Assembly (NCBI GenBank): GCA_030457765.1
Contig: JAKDUK010000002.1
Span: 105,337-169,336 of the forward strand
From: Marinobacter sp.
GTDB taxonomy: Bacteria > Pseudomonadota > Gammaproteobacteria > Pseudomonadales > Oleiphilaceae
Reading direction: 5' to 3'
Length of the DNA stretch: 64,000 nucleotides
How positions within the stretch are numbered: the stretch's first letter is position 1; each line of letters begins with the position of its first letter. Below the pieces are notes generated by a model, which saw only the letters and a list, made by a program, of their open reading frames with translations, did not search any database and was not told the origin of the DNA. Position numbers and translations under genes: made by a program. Positions 40,435-51,449 of the stretch are shown here, one piece after another.

Positions 40435-40932
40435 TTACAGCAAATAACTCAGAGGCAGGGCGGTGCTGTCGATGACGCGCTTTAATACAAAACTGGAGTG
40501 AACGCCGCTAACACCCTGAATCCTGGTAATCCGGTTAAGCAAAAAGTGGTGGTATTCGTCCATGTCTGGCACCACCACTTTCAGCATGTAATCTGCATCG
40601 TGGCCAGTGACCAGATAGCATTCCAGGACTTCAGGATACTCACCCACTTGCTCCTCAAATGCCGCAAACCGTTCTGGAGTGTGCCTGTCCATACCAATCA
40701 AAATAATAACGGTTAGCGAAAGCCCTAATTTCTTGTGGTTAAGTACAGTAATGGTACGCACTATAACGCCGGCATCCTCTAGCGCTCGCACGCGCCTTAA
40801 GCAAGGTGAGGGCGATAGCCCCACCTTTTCTGCCAGTTGCTGGTTCGTTAAAGACGCGTCTTGTTGTATTTGAGCGAGGATGCGGCGATCAGTTTTGTCA
40901 ATTTGTATGAGTGATTCGGATTTAGCTGGCAT
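40435..40932 (-). CDS. Lrp/AsnC-family transcriptional regulator
   Basis: IDKTDRRILAQIQQDASLTNQQLAEKVGLSPSPCLRRVRALEDAGVI. Confidence 0.94.
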   Translation of the reverse strand: MPAKSESLIQIDKTDRRILAQIQQDASLTNQQLAEKVGLSPSPCLRRVRALEDAGVIVRTITVLNHKKLGLSLTVIILIGMDRHTPERFAAFEEQVGEYPEVLECYLVTGHDADYMLKVVVPDMDEYHHFLLNRITRIQGVSGVHSSFVLKRVIDSTALPLSYLL

Positions 40933-41079
40933 AAAATTGCCTTTAGTGTGGTTTTTGTGACAGTTTCAGCTAATAAATTACGCTTTCAGCATGCAGTTCG
41001 CAATCACCTGCTTCAAAAAACGCGTTAAGCTATATCTTTGTTAAAGCACTCATCCGAACCGCTACGGAGTAAGACAAAC

Positions 41080-42774
41080 ATGGCTTTTGATCATCGCAAA
41101 TACGTGGCCTTCCGGCCGGTAGCAAAAACCAACCGCCGCTGGCCAGATAAGGTCATCGAAAAAGCACCCACCTGGTGTGCGGTGGATCTGCGCGATGGCA
41201 ACCAGGCCCTGGTAAAGCCCATGAATGTGGCGCAGAAACAGCGTATGTTCGATTTGCTGGTAAAACTGGGCTTCAAGGAAATCGAAATCGGTTTTCCAGC
41301 TGCCAGCCAGCCGGACTTCGACTTTTGCCGCAAGCTGATTGAAGAGAACCGGATTCCTGATGATGTAAAAATTCAGGTATTAACCCAGGCTCGGCCCGAA
41401 CTCATCAAGCGCACCTACGAGGCGCTGAACGGTGCCCGCAGAGCCATTGTTCACGTGTATAACTCAACGTCTACCGTGCAGCGAGAGCAGGTATTCGGGC
41501 TGGATCGGGCAGGCATTCGCGATATAGCAATTAACGGCGCTCAAGTGGTTAAAGATTTGGCCGAAAAGTACCCGGAAACCGAATGGACGTTTCAGTACTC
41601 ACCAGAGAGCTTTACCGGGACCGAACTGGATTTTGCCGTAGATGTTCTGGATGCTGTGACTGGCATCTGGCGCCCGGAAGCGGGGCAACCGGTTATTTTC
41701 AACTTGCCAGCCACGGTTGAAATGTCTACTCCGAACGTGTTTGCGGATCAAATCGAATATGTATGCGACAACATCCGCCATCGGGAACATATCAGCATCA
41801 GCGTTCACACCCATAACGACCGGGGTTGTGGTGTGGCCGCCGCAGAGTTGGCTGTTATGGCGGGTGCCGATCGTGTAGAAGGCACGTTGATGGGTAACGG
41901 CGAGCGCACGGGCAACATGGATTTGGTTACCATGGCCATGAACCTTTATTCTCAGGGTATTGATCCAACTCTGGATTTGTCTGGCATGGCCGAAATTACA
42001 GAGGTTGTGGAAGCCTGTACCGAAATCTCCACCCATCCGCGCCACCCATATGCGGGCGAGTTGGTATTTACCGCGTTCTCGGGTAGTCACCAGGATGCCA
42101 TTCGTAAGTGCCTGGCCCGCAAGAAGGATGGTGATGCATGGAATGTGGCGTATTTGCCCATCGACCCCTTCGATCTGGGTCGCAGATACGAGGAAGTGGT
42201 GCGTATCAATAGCCAGTCAGGCAAGGGCGGCGTTGCCTATATTCTTGAGCGGGACTACAACATTAGCTTACCACGTTGGCTACAGATTGAGTTTAGTAAG
42301 GTGGTTCAGAGGGCTGCCGAAACCAATGGCGGCGAGATAGATTCGATGGCCATTCACAGCTTGTTTGAGCGGCGGTATCTGAAAGTTCATGAAGACTGGG
42401 CACTGCGAGCCTACGATTTACACAGAGACGAGCAAGGTGTGTTTGCTGAGGTAACATTTGGCGATGAAACTGCCCCGTCGCGCCTTGAAGGTCGCGGCCT
42501 TGGTGCCGTTGAGGCAGTATCCGCCGCTTTGGAAAAGCGTTTTGGTTTTGCCATTGCGGTAGAAGCTTACGATGAGTTTGCACTGGGTGAGGGTACTCGT
42601 GCCAACGCACTGGCCTGTATACGGTTGACTGCTGGCGGCAAGCATTGCAGTGCTGCGGCTTTGGCAGAAGATACAACTTCGGCAACGCTGCAGGCATTGT
42701 TTTCTGCGGTCGCCCAAGCGGTAGGTGATGCAGAAGCAAAAGCTGGAAATGAGGAAGGTGCGGTAAGCGCCTGA
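41080..42774 (+). CDS. leuA: 2-isopropylmalate synthase
   Basis: CAVDLRDGNQALVKPMNVAQKQRMFDLLVKLGFKEIEIGFPAASQPDFDF; HTHNDRGCGVAAAELA; C-terminal regulatory domain. Internal ATG preferred to 41038. Confidence 0.94.
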   Translation: MAFDHRKYVAFRPVAKTNRRWPDKVIEKAPTWCAVDLRDGNQALVKPMNVAQKQRMFDLLVKLGFKEIEIGFPAASQPDFDFCRKLIEENRIPDDVKIQVLTQARPELIKRTYEALNGARRAIVHVYNSTSTVQREQVFGLDRAGIRDIAINGAQVVKDLAEKYPETEWTFQYSPESFTGTELDFAVDVLDAVTGIWRPEAGQPVIFNLPATVEMSTPNVFADQIEYVCDNIRHREHISISVHTHNDRGCGVAAAELAVMAGADRVEGTLMGNGERTGNMDLVTMAMNLYSQGIDPTLDLSGMAEITEVVEACTEISTHPRHPYAGELVFTAFSGSHQDAIRKCLARKKDGDAWNVAYLPIDPFDLGRRYEEVVRINSQSGKGGVAYILERDYNISLPRWLQIEFSKVVQRAAETNGGEIDSMAIHSLFERRYLKVHEDWALRAYDLHRDEQGVFAEVTFGDETAPSRLEGRGLGAVEAVSAALEKRFGFAIAVEAYDEFALGEGTRANALACIRLTAGGKHCSAAALAEDTTSATLQALFSAVAQAVGDAEAKAGNEEGAVSA

Positions 42775-42804
42775 AAACAGGTTTTACATTCGTTTATTTG
42801 CCCC

Positions 42805-42847
42805 AAAACGCAACAAGCCGGCACGTGGTGCCGGCTTGTTGCGTTTT
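42805..42847. terminator. Strong rho-independent terminator between leuA and csp
   Basis: aaaacgcaacaagccggcac-gtg-gtgccggcttgttgcgttttt: long perfect stem flanked by A and T runs. Confidence 0.93.
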
Positions 42848-42882
42848 TCTATGCCCGTGAGGGGCAAGGGTCAGAAAAGTAA

Positions 42883-43092
42883 CTACACTGGCGTTACGTT
42901 TTCTGCCTGAGGGCCTTTAGGGCCCTGGGTAACGGTGAACTGCACCTGCTGGCCTTCTGTCAGGGTGCGGAACCCGCCAGAATTGATCGCACTGTAATGC
43001 ACAAAGACGTCATCGCCGCCATCCTGAGCAATGAATCCAAAGCCTTTGGATTCGTTAAACCACTTTACGCTGCCTGTTTTTGTATCGGACAT
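42883..43092 (-). CDS. Cold-shock protein (CspA family)
   Basis: 69 aa; [47 protein letters not shown]. Confidence 0.96.
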   Translation of the reverse strand: MSDTKTGSVKWFNESKGFGFIAQDGGDDVFVHYSAINSGGFRTLTEGQQVQFTVTQGPKGPQAENVTPV

Positions 43093-43203
43093 TGATCTTT
43101 CCTGTATTTCTGAGATTTCCCCTCACGGGGCGCTGAAGGTTTTCCACAGCCATTTAAGTATAGACTGAGTTTGGGGGGCGTCAACGTCGCCCGGGTAGCA
43201 CCC

Positions 43204-45078
43204 TCAACGGTCAAACTGCTCGCTAATTTCTTCCAGAATTGCCGGGTCATCAATCGTGCTTGGAACCGTATATTCCTCACCATCGGCAATCTGTCGAATA
43301 ACTCGCCGTAGAATTTTGCCTGAACGAGTTTTAGGCAGGCGCTCAACCACAAGAGCCCGGCGGAAGTATGCGATTGCGCCAATTTTGTCTCGCACCATTT
43401 CAACAAGCTCTTCTTCTAGCTCGTCGTGATCAATGGTGGCGCCGTCTTTGATAAGCACGAGCCCGAGCGGAACCTGGCCCCTCATATCATCGTGAGCTCC
43501 CACCACGCAGCACTCAGCAACGGCAGGGTGCGAAGCAACCACTTCTTCCATCTCACCGGTAGACAGGCGGTGGCCCGCCACGTTGATTACATCATCGGTG
43601 CGGCCCATCACAAAGACGTAGCCGTCTTCGTCGATAAAACCGCCGTCGCCGGAGCTGTAAAAGCCGGGAATAGGGTTTAAGTAGCTGTCCAGGAATCGTT
43701 GGTCATTCTCCCAAACGGTGGTCAAACACCCTGGCGGCAATGGCAGCTTAACGGCAATTTGGCCCTGTTCGCCCGCGGGTATTTGGCTACCGCTGGAGCT
43801 GACAACCTGAACGTTATAGCCAGGTGAGGGCACGGTGGCAGAGCCAGGTTTGGTGGCCATGGTTTCTATGCCAACCGGGTTGCAGCAAATGGCCCAGCCG
43901 GTTTCGGTTTGCCACCAGTGATCCAGTATGGGTAGTTGCGTGTGTTCCCGGAGCCATTCATAGGTAGGCGGGTCCAGGCGTTCGCCTGCGAGGAAGATTT
44001 TTCGCAACGAGTTGGTGTTGTAATGTGAAAGCTCGTCTGCCTCTGGATCTTCTTTGCGCACGGCGCGGAAAGCGGTAGGCGCGGTGAATAGGATGTTTAC
44101 TTTGTGGTCCTGCACCACGCGCCAAAACGCGCCGGCGTCTGGTGTTCTTACGGGTTTGCCTTCATAAAGCACGGTTGTGCAGCCAGCAAACAGAGGTGCG
44201 TACACAATATAGCTGTGACCTACCACCCAGCCTACGTCAGACGCGGCCCAAAATACGTCGCCCGGGTTGGCATCATAGACTAATTTCATGCTGTATTTGA
44301 GCGCTACGGCATGCCCGCCGTTGTCTCTAACCACACCCTTTGGCTTGCCTGTAGTGCCGGAGGTATAAAGAATATATAGCGGATCTGTAGCCTTAACGGC
44401 CACAGGTTCGACAGGCTCAGCGTTTGCCATCAGGTCGCCCCAGTCGTGGTCACGGCCGGCTTGCATCTGGGCTTTTGCTTGTGGGCGTTGATACACAACG
44501 CAGAAATCCGGTTTGTGTGAAGCCTGCTCAATGGCTTTGTCTACCAGCGGCTTGTACTCAATCACCTTGGCAACTTCGATACCACAAGAGGCGGTTATTA
44601 CGGCTTTTGGCGTTGCGCCTTCAATTCGAACGGCAAGTTCGTGGGCGGCAAAACCACCAAACACAACCGAGTGAACGGCACCAATACGGGCACAGGCCAG
44701 CATGGCCATGGCAGCCTCGGGAATCATTGGCATATAGATGATAACCCGGTCGCCCTTGGTGATACCTTGTGCTTTCAGGGCCCCGGCAAAACGGGCGACT
44801 TCGTCGGTCAGCTCACTGTAGGTGTAGGTGCGCTTTGCGCCAGTAACCGGGGAGTCGTAAACAAGGGCTGCCTGGTCGCCCCGGCCAGCACGTACATTGG
44901 CATCCAGAGCCGCATCAGAGGTGTTGAGTGTGCCATCAGGAAACCACTGGCCGTGGCCGTTGTCAGTGGCTTGCCAGATAGTTTCTGGTGGCTTGATCCA
45001 ATCGATGCTCCCTGCCTTTTCACGCCAAAAGTCTTCCGGGTGATCAATGGATCTCCGGAATTCTGAGTGATAATCCAT
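43204..45078 (-). CDS. prpE: Propionyl-CoA synthetase (PrpE-like)
   Basis: AMP-forming acyl-CoA synthetase motifs (YTSGTTGKPKGVVRDNGGHAVAL, LPKTRSGKILRRVIRQIADGEEY); the RDNGGHAVAL context is PrpE-like. Confidence 0.87.
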   Translation of the reverse strand: MDYHSEFRRSIDHPEDFWREKAGSIDWIKPPETIWQATDNGHGQWFPDGTLNTSDAALDANVRAGRGDQAALVYDSPVTGAKRTYTYSELTDEVARFAGALKAQGITKGDRVIIYMPMIPEAAMAMLACARIGAVHSVVFGGFAAHELAVRIEGATPKAVITASCGIEVAKVIEYKPLVDKAIEQASHKPDFCVVYQRPQAKAQMQAGRDHDWGDLMANAEPVEPVAVKATDPLYILYTSGTTGKPKGVVRDNGGHAVALKYSMKLVYDANPGDVFWAASDVGWVVGHSYIVYAPLFAGCTTVLYEGKPVRTPDAGAFWRVVQDHKVNILFTAPTAFRAVRKEDPEADELSHYNTNSLRKIFLAGERLDPPTYEWLREHTQLPILDHWWQTETGWAICCNPVGIETMATKPGSATVPSPGYNVQVVSSSGSQIPAGEQGQIAVKLPLPPGCLTTVWENDQRFLDSYLNPIPGFYSSGDGGFIDEDGYVFVMGRTDDVINVAGHRLSTGEMEEVVASHPAVAECCVVGAHDDMRGQVPLGLVLIKDGATIDHDELEEELVEMVRDKIGAIAYFRRALVVERLPKTRSGKILRRVIRQIADGEEYTVPSTIDDPAILEEISEQFDR

Positions 45079-45167
45079 ACATTCTACCTCGTTGAGCCTG
45101 TTGTTATTATGCTGCTAATAATTCCAACTTTAGGCGCTTTGAGATAGTGATCCAGTAGACAATAGGC

Positions 45168-46547
45168 TTAGTTACCGGGGTTTTTTGGCCAGTTGTTATC
45201 GGCGTTAACAGACGTAACTTGTGCTGTAATAGTGCCTTTTGCCACGTGTGCGAAAATTTGCTCGCCGGCAGAAACATCCGGTGCATTACGAACAATGTTG
45301 CCACGCTCATCGCGAGCGATGGCATACCCGCGCCCCAGTGTGGCTAAAGGGCTTACCACGTTGAGAGTACCAGCGGTATGCTCCAGTTTGTCGTGCAGTT
45401 GTGCCAGGATTTGCTGCATGGCTTTGTGCAGTTGCAGGTGCCAGCGATCAAGAGCCTCGCGGCTATGGGTAAGCTGTTTGCCCGGGGATTGCATGGCAAG
45501 GCGCTGTGTCAGGTGCGAATTACGTACGTGAGCGCGATCCGACCGTTGCTCCATAACCTTCCCCAAGCGGTTTTCCAGTTCGTCCAGGCGTTGGGCCTTC
45601 TCTAATAGTTCGCGGCGAGGATCCCGAAGGCGTGCAGATAAGTGTTCCAGCTTTGTGTTCAACTGCTGAAAAACTTTTTGGGCGGCGTTGGTGAGGCGAA
45701 ATTCACGATCGTTGATTTGTCTCAGCATTTCCCGCTGGTCTGGCGAGACTTTTTCAGCCGCCGCTGAGGGGGTGGGCGCCCGCAGGTCTGCCACAAAATC
45801 GGCAATGGTTACGTCCGTTTCATGGCCAACGGCGCTGACTGTTGGAATGGAGCAGGCGGCGATGGCTTTAGCTACGGCCTCTTCGTTGAAACACCAAAGA
45901 TCCTCCAGCGAGCCACCGCCACGGCCGATAATGAGCACATCGGCTGCGCCATGGGTTTGCGCCAGCTCAATAGCTCGTACTATTTCTGCCGTTGCTGGCT
46001 GGCCCTGAACCGTTGTTGGGTAAAGGGTAACCGGGATGCCCGGGCAGCGCCGAGCGAGTACCGTAAGAATGTCGTGTATGGCTGCGCCGGTTGGCGATGT
46101 AACCACGCCTATGTGTGCGGGCAGGGCGGGAATGGGTTTTTTTCGCGCCTCGTCAAATAGGCCCTGTGCTTGTAACGTGTGTTTCAGTTCCTCAAAAGCC
46201 TGCTGTAACGCGCCCAGGCCGGCAGGTTCAATGTGTTCAGCAATAACCTGGAAGTCGCCACGGGCTTCGTAGAGTGTAACCTTGCCGCGAACACGAACCT
46301 TATCGCCTTCCTTTGGTATGGCGCGAATGCGCTGATTCATGCCCCGGAACATGGCGCAACGAATTTGGCACTTACGGTCCTTTAAAGAAAAGTACCAATG
46401 GCCAGACGAAGGTCTGGAAAAGCCCGACAGTTCGCCTTCAACCCACACCTGCATAAAGCTGGATTCCAGCAGGTGTCTGGCCTGATGGTTCAGTTCGCTG
46501 ACAGACAGCGCCCTGGGTCGGGAGTCCTGAAACGGGTCATTCACCAA
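45168..46547 (-). CDS. xseA: Exodeoxyribonuclease VII large subunit
   Basis: SVSELNHQARHLLESSFMQVWVEGELSGFSRPSSGHWYFSLKD; VISSPTGAAI-like and GRGGGSLEDLWCFNEE. Confidence 0.95.
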   Translation of the reverse strand: MVNDPFQDSRPRALSVSELNHQARHLLESSFMQVWVEGELSGFSRPSSGHWYFSLKDRKCQIRCAMFRGMNQRIRAIPKEGDKVRVRGKVTLYEARGDFQVIAEHIEPAGLGALQQAFEELKHTLQAQGLFDEARKKPIPALPAHIGVVTSPTGAAIHDILTVLARRCPGIPVTLYPTTVQGQPATAEIVRAIELAQTHGAADVLIIGRGGGSLEDLWCFNEEAVAKAIAACSIPTVSAVGHETDVTIADFVADLRAPTPSAAAEKVSPDQREMLRQINDREFRLTNAAQKVFQQLNTKLEHLSARLRDPRRELLEKAQRLDELENRLGKVMEQRSDRAHVRNSHLTQRLAMQSPGKQLTHSREALDRWHLQLHKAMQQILAQLHDKLEHTAGTLNVVSPLATLGRGYAIARDERGNIVRNAPDVSAGEQIFAHVAKGTITAQVTSVNADNNWPKNPGN

Positions 46548-46643
46548 AAATCTCCTAACGGGCTTATACGCAATAGCCGAAGAATAAGTGTGTAAAATAG
46601 CTGAAAATCAACTGCATGGGGCTAATGACGGTAAATTACGCAG

Positions 46644-46672
46644 TTTACTGACCTGCGACACCTCTTTATAAT
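46644..46672 (+). promoter_or_regulatory. Putative sigma70 promoter of guaB
   Basis: TTTACT-N17-TATAAT, about 100 bp upstream of the guaB ATG (46769) in the xseA/guaB divergent gap. Confidence 0.6.
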
Positions 46673-46768
46673 AGCTCGATTACGCATTTTACTTTGCGGC
46701 TGCACCCTTTTTACCTTCAGGTGCCGCACGGAAGGTTCAAATTTAGCACGTTCAAAAGGCCTATCCCA

Positions 46769-48232
46769 ATGCTGCGAATTGCCGAAGAAGCCCTCACATT
46801 CGATGACGTTCTGCTGGTACCCGGTTATTCCGAGGTTTTGCCCCACGAGGCTGATCTGCACACCAGGTTAACCCGGACCATTACGTTGAATACACCACTG
46901 GTGTCGGCGGCCATGGACACGGTAACCGACGCAGAGTTGGCGATTGCCATGGCCCAGGAAGGTGGCATTGGCATAATGCATAAAAACATGACCCCGGATC
47001 AGCAGGCCGCCGAAGTTCGCCGGGTGAAAAAGTTCGAAAGTGGGGTGGTAAAAGACCCCATCACCGTTAAGCCGGAGAACACCGTACGCGAACTGGTGGA
47101 AATCACCATGGCCAATAATATTTCTGGCCTGCCTGTGGTCGACGGTAGCGAGTTGATTGGTATTGTAACCGGTCGGGATATCCGTTTTGAGAGCAGTTTG
47201 GATACCCTGGTACGCGAAATTATGACGCCCAAAGAAAAATTGGTCACCGTGAAAGAGGGCGCCGACCTGGCCTCAGTAAAAGAACTGCTTCATCGTAACC
47301 GCATCGAGAAGGTGCTGGTGGTGAACGATAACTTCCAGCTCCGGGGCCTGGTAACCGCAAAAGACATCCAGAAATCCAAAGACTACCCTTTGGCGTGTAA
47401 AGACAGCCAAGGTCGCCTGCGGGTGGGTGCTGCGGTTGGCACCGGTGGCGATACCGAAGAGCGCATTATTGCTCTGGCCGATGCCGGGGTAGATGTAATT
47501 GTGGTCGATACCGCCCACGGCCATTCTCGCGGTGTGATTGAGCGTGTTCAGTGGATCAAAAAGCATTACCCGGAGCTGCAGGTGATTGGTGGAAATATTG
47601 CCACCGGTGAAGCCGCTATCGCCTTGGCCGATGCAGGCGCAGATGCCGTAAAAGTAGGTATCGGCCCCGGCTCTATTTGCACCACTCGCATTGTGGCCGG
47701 TGTGGGCGTGCCACAGATTTCTGCTGTGTCTAACGTTGCTCAAGCGCTGAAAGACCGTGATATTCCATTGATTGCAGATGGTGGCGTGCGCTTCTCGGGC
47801 GATATTTCCAAGGCCATCGTTGCCGGCGCCCACTGTGTCATGATCGGTAGCCTGTTGGCAGGTACGGATGAATCGCCTGGCGAAATCGAGCTGTATCAGG
47901 GCCGTAGCTATAAAGCCTATCGTGGCATGGGTTCATTGGGCGCTATGGGGCAGGGGTCAAGTGACCGCTATTTCCAGGATGCCAGCAAAGGCATTGAGAA
48001 ACTGGTGCCAGAAGGCATTGAAGGCCGCGTTGCCTGTAAAGGCCCCATGCGCAATATTATCCACCAGCTGATAGGTGGCCTGCGTGCGTCCATGGGCTAC
48101 ACAGGTAGCGCAACCATGACCGAAATGCGCACCAAGCCCCAGTTTGTGCGTATTACCGGCGCCGGCATGCGTGAAAGCCATGTGCACGACGTAACGATTA
48201 CCAAAGAAGCGCCGAACTATCGCGTAGGCTGA
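46769..48232 (+). CDS. guaB: Inosine-5'-monophosphate dehydrogenase
   Basis: [28 protein letters not shown] domains; [23 protein letters not shown]. Confidence 0.97.
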   Translation: MLRIAEEALTFDDVLLVPGYSEVLPHEADLHTRLTRTITLNTPLVSAAMDTVTDAELAIAMAQEGGIGIMHKNMTPDQQAAEVRRVKKFESGVVKDPITVKPENTVRELVEITMANNISGLPVVDGSELIGIVTGRDIRFESSLDTLVREIMTPKEKLVTVKEGADLASVKELLHRNRIEKVLVVNDNFQLRGLVTAKDIQKSKDYPLACKDSQGRLRVGAAVGTGGDTEERIIALADAGVDVIVVDTAHGHSRGVIERVQWIKKHYPELQVIGGNIATGEAAIALADAGADAVKVGIGPGSICTTRIVAGVGVPQISAVSNVAQALKDRDIPLIADGGVRFSGDISKAIVAGAHCVMIGSLLAGTDESPGEIELYQGRSYKAYRGMGSLGAMGQGSSDRYFQDASKGIEKLVPEGIEGRVACKGPMRNIIHQLIGGLRASMGYTGSATMTEMRTKPQFVRITGAGMRESHVHDVTITKEAPNYRVG

Positions 48233-48294
48233 GAACAGCCAGCCAGGGTGCGGCTCTGACCGGAGCCGCACAGCTTATTTGCTCCGAGGATTTC

Positions 48295-49872
48295 ATGGCT
48301 CACAATATTCACGATCACCGTATTCTGATTCTAGATTTTGGTTCCCAGTACACTCAGCTGATTGCACGACGTGTGCGTGACATTGGTGTGTACTGTGAAG
48401 TCCGCGCGTTCGACATCACAGATGAAGAGCTGCAGGCATTCAACCCCAAAGGCATTTTGCTGGCGGGTGGCCCGGAATCTGTCACAGAGCTGGGTGGTCC
48501 CCGCGCGCCAGAAGGCTTGTTCGAGCGTGGTATTCCGGTGTTGGGCATCTGTTACGGCATGCAAACCATGGCGGAACAGCTGGGTGGGCGAGTCGCCAGT
48601 TCCGAGAAGCGCGAATTCGGTTACGCTCAGGTAAAAGTGCGTGCCAAAGGCCCGTTGCTGGAAGATATTACCGACCACCTGACCGCCACTGGCGACTCCC
48701 TGCTAGACGTCTGGATGAGCCATGGCGACAAGGTTGTGGCCATGCCCGAGGGCTTCGAATTACTAGCCTCCACCGAAAGTGCGCCCATTGCTGCCATGCA
48801 GGATGTGTCCCGTAACCTGTATGGTTTGCAGTTTCACCCGGAAGTGACTCACACCCTGCAGGGTAAGCGTATTCTGGAGCATTTTGTTCTGTCCATTTGT
48901 GGCTGTGAAGCACTCTGGACACCGGCCAAAATTGTAGAAGATGCAGTACAAAAAATTCGCCAGCAGGTAGGCACAGATAAGGTCCTGTTGGGCCTGTCTG
49001 GTGGTGTGGACTCGTCTGTTACCGCAGCGCTGTTGCACAAGGCTATTGGTGATCAGCTTACCTGCGTGTTTGTAGATAACGGCTTGTTGCGCCTGAATGA
49101 GGGCGATCAGGTGATGGACATGTTTGGCAGCAGCATGGGTGTGAAAGTCATTCGCGCCGACGCGGAAGAACGTTTCCTGAACAATCTGAAAGGTGTGAGC
49201 GACCCAGAGCAAAAGCGGAAGGTTATTGGTAATACCTTTATTGACGTATTCGACGAAGAAGCCGCACGCATTAAAGATGTGAACTGGCTGGCCCAAGGCA
49301 CTATCTACCCGGATGTGATCGAATCCGCTGCTTCCAAAACCGGCAAATCTCACGTGATCAAATCCCACCACAACGTGGGTGGTCTGCCAGAAACCATGAA
49401 GCTCAAGCTGGTTGAGCCGCTTCGTGAACTGTTCAAAGACGAAGTTCGCCGCATTGGTCTGGAGCTTGGCCTGCCGTACGACATGGTTTACCGCCACCCG
49501 TTTCCGGGACCTGGCTTAGGCGTGCGTATTCTGGGTGAGGTGAAAAAAGAATACGCCGACATTCTGCGCCGCGCCGATGCCATCTTTCTGGAAGAACTGC
49601 ACCGTGCCGATTTTTACCACAAAACCAGTCAGGCTTTCGCCGTATTCCTGCCCGTGAAATCTGTGGGTGTCGTCGGTGATGCCCGCCGTTATGAGTGGGT
49701 GGTTGCGCTTCGTGCCGTTGAAACCATCGATTTCATGACCGCGCGCTGGGCGCATCTGCCTTATGATTTGCTTGAAACGGTTTCTAACCGCATTATCAAT
49801 GAGATATCTGGCATTTCCCGTGTGACATATGATGTTTCTTCGAAGCCTCCGGCGACGATTGAGTGGGAGTGA
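48295..49872 (+). CDS. guaA: GMP synthase (glutamine-hydrolysing)
   Basis: [55 protein letters not shown]. Confidence 0.97.
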   Translation: MAHNIHDHRILILDFGSQYTQLIARRVRDIGVYCEVRAFDITDEELQAFNPKGILLAGGPESVTELGGPRAPEGLFERGIPVLGICYGMQTMAEQLGGRVASSEKREFGYAQVKVRAKGPLLEDITDHLTATGDSLLDVWMSHGDKVVAMPEGFELLASTESAPIAAMQDVSRNLYGLQFHPEVTHTLQGKRILEHFVLSICGCEALWTPAKIVEDAVQKIRQQVGTDKVLLGLSGGVDSSVTAALLHKAIGDQLTCVFVDNGLLRLNEGDQVMDMFGSSMGVKVIRADAEERFLNNLKGVSDPEQKRKVIGNTFIDVFDEEAARIKDVNWLAQGTIYPDVIESAASKTGKSHVIKSHHNVGGLPETMKLKLVEPLRELFKDEVRRIGLELGLPYDMVYRHPFPGPGLGVRILGEVKKEYADILRRADAIFLEELHRADFYHKTSQAFAVFLPVKSVGVVGDARRYEWVVALRAVETIDFMTARWAHLPYDLLETVSNRIINEISGISRVTYDVSSKPPATIEWE

Positions 49873-49911
49873 TTCCCGGCACTCCCGCCTGCCTGTGGTT
49901 GAGCGTTTGAT

Positions 49912-50415
49912 ATGCTGTTGGCAGAGAATAACGACGAATACTGGATGGCCCGTGCGCTAGAGTTAGCGGCCCAAGGCGCATCAGTAAATGAAGTGCCTGT
50001 TGGTGCGGTTGTGGTTCGTGATGGCGAAGAACTTGGCGCAGGCTTTAACACGCCAATTACCGGTTGTGATCCCACCGCCCATGCCGAGATAAATGCGCTC
50101 CGCGATGCGTCTGCTAAAGTACAGAACTATCGACTGAACGAAGCCACTCTTTACGTTACGCTGGAACCTTGCACTATGTGTGTAGGTGCCATTGTTCATG
50201 CTCGTATCAGCCGGGTGGTATATGGGGCCTGCGAACCCAAGGCAGGTGCGGTAGAATCAGCACGGCGAACCTTGGATGAGTCCCATCTCAACTGGCAGGT
50301 TGAGGCGCAGGGTGGCATTTTGCATAGAGAGTGCAGCCAGATAATCAGCGATTTTTTTAGCCGTCGGCGGGCCGAAATCCGACAGCGGCGCAAACAGGAT
50401 TCAGGGAAGGAGTAG
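49912..50415 (+). CDS. tadA: tRNA-specific adenosine deaminase
   Basis: DPTAHAEINALRDAS and TLEPCTMCVGAIVHARISRVVYGACEPKAGA. Confidence 0.95.
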   Translation: MLLAENNDEYWMARALELAAQGASVNEVPVGAVVVRDGEELGAGFNTPITGCDPTAHAEINALRDASAKVQNYRLNEATLYVTLEPCTMCVGAIVHARISRVVYGACEPKAGAVESARRTLDESHLNWQVEAQGGILHRECSQIISDFFSRRRAEIRQRRKQDSGKE

Positions 50416-50421
50416 TTCTGC

Positions 50422-51417
50422 ATGAAAGCACTTGTTACCGGCGGTGCCGGATACATCGGAAGCCATGTGGTGCGCCAGTTGGCCGAGGCAGGCCACGATA
50501 TAGTGGTATTTGATAACCTTTCCACAGGCTACCGTTGGGCGGTCACTGCTGGCGAACTGGTGATTGGTGATCTGGAAAACGAAGAAGATATCGACCAGGT
50601 TTTCTCTCAGCATGGTTTTGAAGCGGTTTTGCACTTTGCAGCCAACATTGTGGTGCCAGAGTCTGTTAGCAACCCTCTCAAATACTACGGTAATAATACC
50701 CGCAACACGCTGAATCTGCTCAAGGCGGTTGAGAAGCACAAAGTGCCCTACATGGTGTTTTCTTCCACTGCAGCCGTTTACGGTATGCCTGAGCAGACTG
50801 TTCTTACGGAAGATCTCCCGTTGGCTCCGATCAACCCCTACGGCGCATCCAAAATGATGAGTGAGCGGATGATCATGGATCTCGCCGCTGCGTCTGATCT
50901 TAACTACGTTGTGCTGCGCTACTTTAATGTGGCAGGTGCCAACCCTGACGGCTTGTTGGGGCAGGCCACGCCGGAAGCCACGCATTTAATCAAGGTAGCT
51001 TGTGAGTGCGTAACCGGTCAGCGCGATGGCATGAGCGTGTTTGGTACAGATTACGACACCCGTGATGGCACCTGTGTGCGCGATTATATTCACGTAGAAG
51101 ACCTGGCCAGCGCCCACGTTATGGCATTGGATTATATGGCCAAAGGTGGTGAGTCAAAAGTCATGAATTGTGGCTACGGCCGTGGGTTCACCGTGCAGGA
51201 AGTGATTGATGTTGTTCACGAGCAGTCGGGTGTCGATTTCCCCGTAGAGAAGGCAGGCCGTCGGGCCGGTGATCCGGATGCGCTGATGGCAGACAACACA
51301 CTGATTAAGCAAACCCTGGGCTGGCAGCCTGCTTATGACAATCTGGAGACGATTGTTGGCACTGCATTGGCCTGGGAAGCAATCTGGCAGAAGAGAAAAG
51401 AGACTGCCGGTCAGTAA
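50422..51417 (+). CDS. galE: UDP-glucose 4-epimerase
   Basis: KALVTGGAGYIGSHVVRQLAEAGHDIVVFDNLSTG; YGASKMMSE; LRYFNVAGANPDG. Confidence 0.93.
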   Translation: MKALVTGGAGYIGSHVVRQLAEAGHDIVVFDNLSTGYRWAVTAGELVIGDLENEEDIDQVFSQHGFEAVLHFAANIVVPESVSNPLKYYGNNTRNTLNLLKAVEKHKVPYMVFSSTAAVYGMPEQTVLTEDLPLAPINPYGASKMMSERMIMDLAAASDLNYVVLRYFNVAGANPDGLLGQATPEATHLIKVACECVTGQRDGMSVFGTDYDTRDGTCVRDYIHVEDLASAHVMALDYMAKGGESKVMNCGYGRGFTVQEVIDVVHEQSGVDFPVEKAGRRAGDPDALMADNTLIKQTLGWQPAYDNLETIVGTALAWEAIWQKRKETAGQ

Positions 51418-51449
51418 GAATTTATTGATAAAATATTGGGATTGAATAG

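Noticed and set aside
48763-49497. 244-aa minus-strand ORF
   Set aside because: Antisense shadow of guaA.
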